Positions 53,637 through 64,000 of a DNA stretch of 64,000 nt are shown here, one piece after another. The translations under genes were made by a program, and so were the position numbers. Numbering within the stretch: the first letter of the stretch is position 1; every line of letters begins with the position of its first letter. Source of the DNA: Cylindrodendrum hubeiense. Taxonomy: Eukaryota > Ascomycota > Sordariomycetes > Hypocreales > Nectriaceae. The stretch spans positions 1-64,000 of the forward strand of contig JAANBB010000114.1 in the NCBI GenBank assembly GCA_014621425.1, read 5' to 3'. A model generated the notes under the pieces. The model had not been told where the DNA came from. It did no database searches and saw nothing but the letters and a program-made list of their open reading frames with translations.

Positions 53637-56429
53637 GTTGATAGATGGTTTGTGTTTGTTGGGTTGGTGTGTGTGTTGTAAATGACTGGATGAAGCGAAG
53701 GTCACTGGGATATTCGGCTTCAATTGGTTTGAGTGAATGAATGGTTGGCACAGCCAATAGAAAGAAAGTTAAGATGAAAGAGAGAGAGACAAGCAACGAC
53801 AACGGACTGGTTTGCAAGGACGAGTGTAAAGAGAGAGGGAGTAGATGGTTGAGGGACCGCCAGCTTCGACTTATATATCGAGATGAAGCTCCTGGCCAAG
53901 GCGTCACTCCACCACACCGGCCTCACCACACCTCCCTACCGGCCATCTCGGTTCCAATGGAACAAAAGAATTCCCAACAAGGATGATCCACAAGTTCCGC
54001 AGTCCAGGATGATGGCTTCACTGCAACATGGCCGCTGAGGTGGTGCCAAGGCGCACTTCAGACATGGAGCGTAGGGGATCTAGCCCGGGCGGGACATGTG
54101 GCCGTGGCTCTCAGGGCTATGGCCCCTAAGCGACCCTCGCAGGGCGGCAGTTTGCAGGTAATCTAGATAGAATCCGGCTGGCTACTGCGCGAATCTCCTG
54201 GGCGAGATCCTGGGCTCAGGGCAATACCGAGAGGGCTTCGCGGTGCGGTGGTGGCGCTGGGAGCGCTGGGAGCGCAGCCAGCATGGTTGCGGGCCCATTT
54301 CCGTCTGCCCCTGGCGAGCGGAGGTCATCTCAAGCGCTGTTCAGGGCCTCCCAGCTCCCAGAGTGGGCCGTGCCACTTTTATCCCCGGGCTGCCATGAAC
54401 ATGATAGACGGAAAAATGGGGAGCGTCAAAAGCGAAACCCGGCCGTTAGTTGGCTCCCAGCAAGCTCAGAGGCGCCGGGGGGTGCTTAACCGACCTGGCC
54501 TCCCCTCCCTGCGGCCTCGGTTTGAGCCTCACCGGGATGAGGTATTCCCCACCCATCATTGGACAATTGGTGGGTGCTGAAACCCGGTCCTCCTGATCGC
54601 TGCAACCCCTCGGGTCCCTTCAATCACGGGAGAATCGCTATTGGAAATCTAGCGCCGGCCCCGCTGACTGCTAGCCACGATTCCCAGGCACGATTCCCAG
54701 GCCCCCGGCGACCAAAGACGACCAGGCGCCTTCATACGGACGGCGAGGCGCCCGAGTCTCCATGCCTCCCTGTCCCTCCCGGTCCCTGCCAGCATTACTC
54801 TATTCTCCTCGCGACCGCTTCGGGGGGCGTTCCACTCGAGGAAACGGTGTGCCCCGCCCGCCCCTGAGGATCTCGTCCATCTACTGAGCTTGTCGCCCAA
54901 TCCCCTCCCCATATGCTGTTTGGACTTGCTTTGGCTTCGGGATAGACTCAGCTCACACCTGAAACGACGCGAAAATCATCTGATCAACGGGGGGGACGCC
55001 GAGCTTTGCTTGCGAGGCCACCGCAGGTTGAAATACAGAGTGAAACTTCGTGGTCTGACGGGCGGAAAATTTATTTATCAAACATCAGCGTTTAACGGAG
55101 AGCATCGTTTCGATGAAACAGCCATGAGTATCCATCCAGGCAGTTGAAGTTTTTTCTGCATGAGCTGTTCAATCTGACGATGCCAAGCGGGGTGCGAAGC
55201 GGCAGCGATGATTCTTGTTTGCATCAAATAGAGGCGAAGAGCGATGCCCAATCCATCCCAGACCCTGTATATATATGTGATGGCTATTCTGACCATCGGG
55301 AAATTCGGGCTCCGTCCATTGCGGTGACTCAAGAGAGCCAGCGAGAGATTTCGCAATCTCCACAGGTCAATTCAACTAGACGGCGCGCATGCAAGGGAGT
55401 TCCAAAACCAATGGCATGGGGATCGCTTGCATTTCCCTCAATGACCTCCGGGGAGGGCCAAATTGGCTCGGAGAAAGAGGGGGGACGTTTCGTTTGAAGG
55501 GTTTCAGGATATTTCATCATTCTGGCGTGATGGCACACCCTCATAAACAAGGGCCATCTTCAACATGTGGAATTACTCGCTTTCATCCAACGCATCGTGG
55601 GACGCCTGTAATCTTGAACTGAATCTTTATGCTTAAAAGGCCATTAAGCTCATCAGTATGCTTCAGTCAACGAGAATTATTTTTAAGGTTATTCGATGCA
55701 ACAGGGACAAAGTTGATTGGCACTAGTCGATCTCCTGACCAGGGTGCCGGCGCATCACAGACTCGCAAAGGGTCGGATCCACGGCAACAAAAGTCATCCT
55801 TACCCTACACATTCATTGTCACAATCCAAGCGATTCCACAACGAATGAGTAAATTAAATAAATACATGTGAAGAAATTAAAGATGCCATTCTCCCTTTAG
55901 CTTTTAGCAGTGAGTGGTTTAGACGCACAACCACCTGGGCTGCCTGCACTGCCGCTCTCGGCTCCTTGCCAAATCCTAAGAAAGAAATCATGTACTTGGT
56001 TTCTCGGGATTTAGCCGTAGTCATGTAAATGACCATATTTACTCCATCAAGTCGAGTTCGGTAACATAATTATTATTCGGTCGGCTAGTCTCCTTAAATA
56101 TCCTCCCAGGTAGATCGAAGCGGCGCAATAGATCATATGCAGCAATGACACGATTAGGTTCCACGCCCAGCACAAGAAGATCTCAACCCGAAATCCACAA
56201 AGTTTCCCACCTCCATGGTGTGCAATTTTTGTTGTAAGAAGCATGATAAACCTTTTCTCCGACCCTGATGAAGTTGTCTAGCTTTTTTTCTGACGCCGAT
56301 ATTTTTACGTCCTGGGGGCCTACAAAAGATCCCCACCACGAGCAAGTCTTTCCCTTCTTGACTACCAAGTCATTTAACAACTATGCTCGTCCAGACTCGG
56401 TTCGATTCGCAATAAATTCATTCTTCGCT
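53637..56429. other. Intergenic region, LPMO promoter and gene-free stretch
   Basis: The first 300 bases are the LPMO leader and core promoter. From about 54.0 to 55.0 kb the sequence is GC-rich, then becomes AT-richer to 56.4 kb. Open frames are short, overlapping and without domains. No transposon features or terminal repeats were recognised. Confidence 0.45.
53870..53877 (-). promoter_or_regulatory. TATA box of the LPMO gene
   Basis: TATATAAG on the minus strand, about 235 bases upstream of the LPMO start codon, in a G/C-mixed context. A C/T-rich leader lies between it and the start. Position and sequence fit a TATA box of a strongly inducible gene. Confidence 0.5.
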
Positions 56430-57581
56430 ATGACTAGTCCAGTCTCTATTACAAGTTTCCCCAACGAACTTCAGGACTTCATATGGCGCTTTGCCGCGGA
56501 GGTCGGCGATTGTAACGGACTGTTGAGATGTTCTCGAGAGACGAGGCGCGGATATCTTCGTCATTTTATCCAACTTACAGACGATGTACGAGAGCTCAAA
56601 AGACTGAGAATTTGGGTGGACTCAACATACGTACATGGCGCATGGTTGAAGCTCGAATATTCTTGGTCCATGGGTGGTCAAACGCACCGTAATGTCAAAG
56701 CAGTCCAGGATATGGACGATCCTCTTGCTAAGCGACTCATGAAGATTAAGTCGGTGGAGGAATTCGAAATTAGGATCCACGCCCCACGACAGGGTCATTT
56801 CCCGAGCGCCTTGTTGATGATGCTCGCCAAGGTTAACGAGGCTTATCGCATTATCCGGACAATGTCTCCAATCCTCGACTTTGAACCACGGGAAACATTT
56901 GAAAGCTGCCGGCCGTATTCCAGACAATACGTGAACAGTTCGACTACCATCTCATTCACGACCGAGTGCCCTCAGTCTCCGCAGGCTGACCAGGAAAGAA
57001 GGCCATTTTGGGAGTGTCGATCAGATCATGATCTCGTGGATGCACAAATGAAGCTGCCTATTCATCTGAGAGCTGTCGAACCATTGTTCTATGAGTACTT
57101 CCTAGTAAGCATTCCACCTTGGTTTGAAATCGATCCGAAAATCCAGTTTCTCACTTGGCCTCGGCCCCGCGCTTCTACGTTTGTCTGGGGATCTGGGAGT
57201 GGTGGGGTTTCCAAGCAGATGACGCAAAGAGAGATCACAAACCCAGTAACTCATCATCGAAACGGGCGTGACGCAATTGCCGCCTTGGCCGCTAAAATGG
57301 CTAAAACTAGGAGATCCCAACCGATGGTGGACATCAGCGAGCCTCCCGGTATTTTTAGAACGTGGGCCTCCATCGAGGCACACTATACATACTTGATAGG
57401 CCGATTCGCCTCGCCTCGCTTGAATCGTCCACCGGAAGCAATTGAGGAGCCCTTGAATATTCTCCGCCTTCACCGCTCCAAGACGATTGGTGGTTCGATG
57501 GAAAATTTCTTCCTTCTGCTAGGTGAAAGGAGGGGGCTATTTCTTAAAGACAGTGCACGTCATCCATTTCAATTGATTTAG
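56430..57581 (+). CDS. Orphan protein with F-box-like N-terminus
   Basis: Unrecognised fungal protein, 383 aa, single exon. The N-terminus SITSFPNELQDFIWRFA, followed by GLLRCSRETRRGY, resembles an F-box or the related 2EXR motif seen in large expanded families of filamentous ascomycetes; if real, it would bind Skp1 and offer a substrate to an SCF ubiquitin ligase. No leucine-rich, WD or kelch repeats follow. The middle is mixed alpha/beta without a recognised domain. The frame is open upstream to 56268, but those residues (MKLSSFFSDADIF...) precede the typical family start and a later ATG gives better spacing. Codon usage is less C-ending than its conserved neighbours, as expected for a lineage-specific gene. 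Confidence 0.6.
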   Translation: MTSPVSITSFPNELQDFIWRFAAEVGDCNGLLRCSRETRRGYLRHFIQLTDDVRELKRLRIWVDSTYVHGAWLKLEYSWSMGGQTHRNVKAVQDMDDPLAKRLMKIKSVEEFEIRIHAPRQGHFPSALLMMLAKVNEAYRIIRTMSPILDFEPRETFESCRPYSRQYVNSSTTISFTTECPQSPQADQERRPFWECRSDHDLVDAQMKLPIHLRAVEPLFYEYFLVSIPPWFEIDPKIQFLTWPRPRASTFVWGSGSGGVSKQMTQREITNPVTHHRNGRDAIAALAAKMAKTRRSQPMVDISEPPGIFRTWASIEAHYTYLIGRFASPRLNRPPEAIEEPLNILRLHRSKTIGGSMENFFLLLGERRGLFLKDSARHPFQLI

Positions 57582-58387
57582 ACCTCTAGAACCCTTTGTA
57601 GGTCACACAATTTGCTGGAAATATGACCAGAGCATAGCATTGGTCAGCTTTATTGGAACAAATGTTCTCGGAATATGTGGCTGGGAAAGAAATATGCTTG
57701 GACTTCGATACCGGCAACAGCGGGTCATTTTGGTCGCTTACACAACACGACATATTCATACAATGCTAATTTTTTTGCATAATTTCAACTCCAGGGATCT
57801 TAACTAATTTACCAAGAGCCGTGCCAAGAGATTTACGTGGGACTTCACCGCCTCGGTAAGCATATTGGTTGAAGCTAAGGCCACTCTCGTATGAATCCTG
57901 GTCGGGGCTTCGTATCGAAGACTCTTTCTCGAAGCAAAGTGCGAGGAATTTGGTCAGTCCCGGGCAGCATGTGTCTCCTTCAACTGATTCTTTCGTTGAC
58001 GAATTAGGGATTCCCACGGGATTGACTCCTCTTGACTTGCACTAACCTAGGATATGCTCCAGCAGGTCTGGCCCGGATCGGACCTTTGTTGGTCTACATA
58101 CGCATGTATGTACATCAACTTGGCAGAAACAAGAGTATTGTTGCGTCAAATTAGGAAATTTTATGCATAGCTATGTCTCCCTTGCCTACTCGCAATCTAC
58201 ATGCCTCTGAGATCTGCATTAGTCTCTTGACTATAATCTAATGCTGAGGTCGCAATTCGCCGACCTTTCGAAGCAACCTGCCATGGATGATTTGGTTGCC
58301 GGATCACCATAAGTGCGAGCGTTAATAATAATTAACGGATGGACGAAAAACATTCCTTACTCGGCTGTCTGTTGTGGTCGCTGCAGA
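57582..58387. other. Gene-free AT-rich stretch with one small minus-strand frame
   Basis: A minus-strand frame of 83 codons at 57766-58017 starts with ATG and has a balanced, protein-like composition including a Cys pair. I cannot connect it to exons or a family, so it is not called as a gene. Confidence 0.35.
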
Positions 58388-58982
58388 ATGAAGTTGCCCA
58401 TGTTTGTGCCCTGTGCTGTGCTGACTCCGGCAGCCCTGGCTGTGCCAGCAGTTCACTCTCAAGACATAACAGCCGATGTAGAGATCCAATTTTCTCAACT
58501 GACTGAGGAAATACAGATGAGGGCTCTTGTCACTCCTGATGAGTGGGGAAGTGATCTACGCAAACGCGTTCGGATGCCCAGCCGCACCTCGACAACATTA
58601 CGTTTCGCAGAGAACAGTATGTTAATATCGCGTTTCTGGTAAAGTACGACATCCTAATTGACTTATGGGATCCAAAAGGCCAATGAATGAAACATCACTT
58701 TATCATTAAACCACTGTTGGGCACTCGAACCAAACGACATCCTAGTAAATACCTCTACTATACTAGTCAGAGACAGTGTGCGGACACACTATCGAATATG
58801 CCCGCAGGCGAAACCATCATAAAAGTCAACAACGACCGTGCAGGAGCCTGGAGTATTATCGCAAGCCGGTTGATGAATCCCATTTCGTAATATGCGGTAA
58901 AGTGGCCCCGACATATTGGTTTCGTGATATGAGATTTCCTGTAGTTGGGGTGATGCAGTGCTTAATGGGATACGGGAAGTAG
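58388..58982 (+). CDS. Candidate small secreted protein, structure uncertain
   Basis: Unrecognised. Exon 1 (58388-58616) begins with a good signal peptide, MKLPMFVPCAVLTPAALAVP, with likely cleavage near AVHSQ. It continues as an acidic then basic polar segment and stops at a GTATGT donor. Joining to a CAG acceptor at 58768-58770 gives exon 2 (58771-58982) and a 146-residue product. Its second half carries Cys residues (VCGHT, RPCRS, VICGK, MQCLM). An overlapping alternative frame (to 58890) has more natural composition but does not match the donor phase, so the gene may be broken or mis-spliced in my reading. Small size, signal peptide, cysteines and an isolated position fit an effector-like protein; that is inference only. 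Confidence 0.33.
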
Positions 58983-61900
58983 CCGGTTTAGGGGCCCTTA
59001 ATTTATTGTATGCACTGCAGGTGACATCCCAGTAAACACCTCCAAACATTTTGGTGATACTGGTGGCTCCGAAGAACTGAGCTCGTAGGTTCTGCAAGGG
59101 GAGCGCCGGCCTGGACACCCGCAGCAGGGCCGTTCAAATAGAGATATAAGTTTCGAGTTAACACCCTCCAACGAGGCCCCCAAGTCATCGAATTCGAACA
59201 CAGTGATGGAGAGAATTATTTGCGCTCCTGTTTCTATCCAGAGGATCGACATAGGGTTGACATCATCGTGTTAGTGATCGGGGTGGGTCCTCCAGGAGAG
59301 TGGGTTCTCGGCCGGCTCTCCTCCGTCGGGCCCGGCTTAGCAGACAGGGGCTCCGGCAATATTGTGGGACAAGTCACCTGAGCCAAAGTCAAAGTGAATC
59401 GCACGGGGCACAAGATGTCATCCTAGAGCTTACGCTAGGATCGACAGTCCATCCCGGGAGAGCAGCAAGTCTCAGGAGCCAGGCTGTTTGGCAGAGATGG
59501 CGACCGTGACAGAGGTTGGCAATCTGCTCTGACGTCTGTCCACACCCACCATGAAGGTGAAAATGTTACTTTGGAGAGCACCGTCGAATCATACAACACG
59601 GAAGGCCTTGAGCCTGGCTCCTTTCGGCAAGTCCCTAGCCGGGCGCAGCCATCCGTCTTCCGCCTGGGCGCAGCTCGGCCCTTGACCAGGACATCCCAAG
59701 TCCAGACTGCGCCAGGAAGCCCAGCCATCAAGCCCCGGGCCATGGCGAGGCGGGGAGAGCCTATGATCCGCACTTCTTCGTCTCAACGCCCTGTCCTTGA
59801 TGTCACCCCTCTTGTCGGCGTCGACGAGTCGCACAGAGACACTCCATGCACGTCGGCAAGTCCGCTCACATGTTTCCTATGTCGTGAATACTTCCCCAGA
59901 TGCATAATGGTGTTCTTTATAATTATTGGCCAAGCTTCGTGGATATCGTGCCATTCTTCCGAGCTGTCATGGAGCTCTCCGATGGGGCGAGCGCAGAAGT
60001 GAGGCGGACGGACGTTGCTAGTCCTGCAGACCGTCTGCTCGCGTTTCGAGTATTCGAATCATAAGCTCCGAAGACAAAACTTGCAGGGAAGCATCAGCCC
60101 CTCATCGTGGCATCCGTAATCCTTGTACTCGATTGTGGCTCCGGCTACGTGCATGTAGTGGCCGGCCAAGGCGATATCGCGGGGGGAGTGGGTGCGAATG
60201 CAAGCCTCCCGTGTCGGAGGGCCTTAGGCTGTGCAGACCGTGTGCATTGCGGTGTCTTGGTTGTTTCTGATACCTCGCTCTAGACCATGGTTGCACAGCC
60301 CACGTATAATGTTGGCTGTATTGCCCCGGTTCGTGCGGTACGTCACATCTCATATGTATCACCTGCAGGCCCCAAGCATCAGCTGGCCCCAGGTCGAAGC
60401 AACGGCACCCCTGGATTTCAGAGGCAGAGCCACGAGTTTGTCCAGCATAGCCCCTCTAGAATCTGGGGCCCTCGATGTGGTTCGTTGTGGTTGGCTGAGG
60501 TCGTCCCGGATGTTGCTCAAGGGGCGGAGACAACGCCTCGTCCAACCATTGGGCCTTGCTTTTATCGACAATATATTGAAGGCAAGGCCACCAATCTGAC
60601 TCTGCGTTAATCTTAAAGGCTAGATTTCTGGATCGCCCAACCGAGAGACGTCGATATTTCGGAGTGGCGGTGAAGAATGCGATATGCTGTGGATGGCAAA
60701 TCATAAATGCAGCAAGCAGCCAGAGTAGTAGCGGGCGAGATTTTCAACCCCCTCCCCTCCACATGCCAACACGCTTCGGGCCTTTTGAGCCATGGGGTTT
60801 TCTTTGCGCCTGCGGTTGGGTTGCAATCGGGACTCTCTGGACCGCGTCGCGTGTGATTCCGGCCGCTTGGGCGGAGGCGCGATCCGGTAGGTATATCGGC
60901 GCGCCGGGGTGACAGAACTGACAAAATATGACAGGTTTGAAATATGACGACTCAATATATCGAATTTTGTATAAGAGTGGATGCCGACTGGCACTTTGGG
61001 GTCCGGGGCCGTCTTTCAATGTGTAGTTTGACAACTCCTGCTAGCGCAAAAACACCAGGACCGAGGCATTTACTGAGACCTAGTTGAGCCAAGTTAGTAA
61101 GGTTTCGCAATAGCTAATAAAGAGTAAGTGTAAGCAACTAATAAGTTGGTAGGGGTTAATATGGCTGCACCATCGGGGGCCAACCGGTGAGTTGATAGAC
61201 AGCCCGACGTTGGCAGTCGTTAGTTGGGCGTGTACGAAGTACAGCTCGCTGGCTGTATCCCATGTCGGCGGCGGCGCCCCCGGTAAGACGGATGAATGCC
61301 ATCATTCCCCAGGGATTGTGCTGCCACGCTGGCATTTTTCCTTTCGTCTTCCGCCTCATCTAATCAGGGCGAGTGCACGTGAAGAGACCTGCTGGGTCAA
61401 CTTGCATGTGTGCATCAACTTGCACGTGTGCATTCCCTGGCCACGACTCGACGTTTTCCTGGTTAAGGCGGGCCAGCTTTCCACGAGTTTCGACCTTAGA
61501 CTGTCAGCCATTGGCGCCGGTACCCTCGGTCGTACTTCCAATACCTGGGGGGCAGGCTGCGAGTCCCTGCGGAGCCGCCACGAGTCACAACGGCTCGAAA
61601 TCTTCACAACGGCGCGGCAGCTGCACCTATGCCCCATTTGCGCCTGATCATCCATCCAAGTGCCAGGTCAGCTTTCTGTAGTGATGCGGTCATGCATGGG
61701 CTTAAGGGGCGTTGCGCCAGAGCATCTCCCACTCGTGTAGGAGGTCCTCATGGATCCGGATCATTCCTCCGGGTTGTGTCGTCTGATCTCGCCCCGGGAT
61801 TTCACAACAAAGTAAAATGAAGAAGCAAGTGTCGGTCTGAGGCCTCAGTCCAGGCTTAGAGGACGTTTGACCGACTACGCCTCGCAATTCGAGGCGCCCC

Positions 61901-64000
61901 TCTCTCGCCGCGCGCCTGTTACACAATGAGAGGGAATGAGAGCACTATGACGAGATCCAAGATGGTCAAGCAGGCGCCGAGCGGAAGGAAGATGCGACTA
62001 CTTGTGATCTTAGCTCACCGCTCTGGACCAAGCCTTCCTTCTCGACGTCTGAGCCTCTCCCGGAGGACCTTTCAAGCCGCCCCATGGCCAGCTCTGGGGC
62101 TGGGCACACCTGCAGTACTCGGGGTGGCTTGCTCTGGACGAGGCCTATGGACAATCCGGTGTGGGAATGACTATCACGAGGTGCCCAGGGTCTTTTGCAA
62201 GCCAACCCGCCTTCGGAGACAGTAGGCAGGCTGGTGAGGCTGAAAAGGATTCGTCCAGCTACGACACCACGTACCGAGGGCCACGAGGCTCAGTATGTCG
62301 TCGCCAACACGGGACTATTCTGCATGGGGCTCTGCTGGGCGCTGCTTTCAGCCTACTGAAGAGTCGGTCGGCAGTCCCGCGCTTCAAAGCCCCTGAGGGC
62401 GGATTCATGGCTAGTGAGATCCTGCGGGGCGGCGAGGTGGCACCTATCGCGATGGTTCTGTCGGATAACCTACAGAAGTTCCCCCTTCTGTGATCTCTGC
62501 GACTTGATCCATTTCTCAGCGACCGGTCAATCTCCTACCCCATCCATCCCATCTGTTGATGGGGCAAAGCAGACCGGTGACGCCCAACCCAATTACTCGG
62601 AACCATGGGTCGTGACTGAGCCTCACTCTCTTACCGCCCCTTTGAAGCCGTGTTTGACGAGGAATTCGTATAATAGAAGTGAAGTCCGTGCCACTTTTCA
62701 GCCTTGGGTATAACGCTCTCCGCACTTTACGGTATATCGCACAAGCAAACGACCGAGTCTGCCATACGATGAAACCCGACAGTATTGCAGGGGACACCTC
62801 GTCGTCTCTTTATCCGATATCATCTACCTCACGGTCCGCGCACCAAGGAAGTCGATCCTCAAGGTACGTTTTGCCTGGTCATGATGATGCCCTTGGAGGA
62901 CAAGACACCTAACCCACGAAACGTCTCAGTATCCGCCAGCCGAAAATGGGCAAGAAGAGGTCCGATAACCACAAAGGGGTCACCAAGCCATCACTTAGTG
63001 ATCATGTGAACCGAAACAAATATGCAAAAGTCGTTCCTCGGACTAAGGAGTATCTCTTCCACCTCGACCGACCTTGGGAATCTTTTAATCTTCCGGCTCC
63101 CGTCTCAGCCTCACATGACCACGGAGCCGGCCCGTCCGATGGGATGCAGCGAGACTGCGACCAACAAACCTCTCAAGAGGCTCACGACTCCAAAGCAGCT
63201 CGTCCATAGGGCGGAGAGGGAGAAGAATAATGTGGGGGCCAGCCTTGGCAAGGAGGGTGGGTGTGATGATGCCGCCACTCAACCACCAATTGTCCCAGAA
63301 GGCCGAAGATGAGCATCCCGACACCCTCCAGAAGCCCTCGTCCTGCCCCTCCCTCGGGCACTCCCTCGGAGTGTTGCCGATGAGTTTGTCCGGTGAGGTT
63401 GAGCTGCGTTGTCTCTTTTTTCGTGATGATCCGAACTCTCTCCAACCCAGCCAAGCCGGGCTCCTGGGGCCCGGCTTGCAGAAACGCCGTGTGCGGTGCG
63501 ACAAGGGATTGTCACAGTCGGATTGGCGCCACACTCACCCGCCAAAGCAGATCATACCACCACGCGGACGACATGGGGCATGAGCGAGAGTGGGCGCTCC
63601 AGATCCTGTGCCACAACGGCGCATGGCGACAGCGTACATGTAATTTGAGTGCATTTCTTGCTTTGTCTGGTTGGGCTAGAGCAGGGAGAGCAGCAAGGCA
63701 GGGGGTTAAAGGCGCCGGAGTGAAGCAATGACGCGAGAGAGGCGGGACGATCTACTGTGTGCTAAAGTGTCAGGCTGTAGCTCTGCCGCCCGACCCGCAA
63801 CGCAACGATAGCGCAAACGAATGTGGTAGAATCATTGACCGGGCTCCATCTTTAATTCCAGATTAAAGATCTGGGCCCAATCCCCATTGAGAACCCGACA
63901 GCCGTGGCGGCAGAACTGGGCGTCACTTAGATGCCGTCTTCGCGCCGTGGCTTGCGAAGCTGGGAGTCCTGCACCCGTGCGACAAGGGAAACCGGAGGAT
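58983..64000. other. Gene-free right end of window
   Basis: Five kilobases of mixed base composition with many short overlapping frames on both strands (up to about 150 codons), none with a domain, signal peptide or splice pattern I can support. I see no tRNA, no simple repeat array of note and no terminal-repeat element. It could be decayed transposon or pseudogene sequence too degraded to read by eye. Confidence 0.4.

Overview
This window looks like nuclear DNA of a filamentous ascomycete, most likely a Sordariomycete. Genes are split by short introns (about 45-180 nt) with GTRNGT-type donors, CTAAC/CTGAT-like branch sites and YAG acceptors. The conserved genes include DASH Spc19, a Sho1 osmosensor, an Och1-type mannosyltransferase, an AA9 LPMO and an HsbA-like surface protein. 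No rRNA, tRNA, CRISPR or intact transposon was found by eye.

Layout. 0-5 kb: a Cdc11-type septin (+) converges on a Bax-inhibitor family protein (-). 5-8 kb is gene-free and ends in a long ATG-free leader. 8-12.7 kb: ceramide synthase (+) converges on a probable mitochondrial acyl-CoA synthetase (-). 14.1-15.4 kb: Och1-like mannosyltransferase (-). 15.4-22.3 kb is a gene desert. 22.3-33.5 kb is the dense housekeeping block: DUF3237 protein (+), RNase P/MRP Pop7 (-) divergent from Rav2/Rogdi (+), NIPSNAP (-) divergent from ATP synthase subunit j (+), then an FSH serine hydrolase (+) converging on proteasome subunit Rpn5 (-). 34.5-40 kb: an orphan single-pass membrane protein (-), DASH Spc19 (+) and Sho1 (-). 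40-46.8 kb is a second desert, AT-richer toward its right end. 46.8-50.4 kb: copper amine oxidase (+) converges on quinolinate phosphoribosyltransferase (-). 50.8-64 kb is sparse and accessory-looking: an HsbA-like secreted protein, an AA9 LPMO with an arginine-rich tail, an orphan F-box-like protein and one weak candidate secreted protein. The last 5 kb holds nothing I can support as a gene.

The genes do not form a biosynthetic cluster. The main themes are membrane and lipid work (ceramide synthase, acyl-CoA synthetase, Bax-inhibitor protein), mitochondria (NIPSNAP, Atp18, acyl-CoA synthetase), cell polarity and division (septin, Spc19), and the cell surface (Sho1, Och1, HsbA-like, LPMO). 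The least explained loci are the orphan membrane protein at 34.6-35.5 kb, the LPMO tail, the HsbA-like gene (which appears to need a GC-AG intron), and the orphan genes at 56.4-59 kb. Exon boundaries were placed by hand from reading frame, splice motifs and family knowledge.
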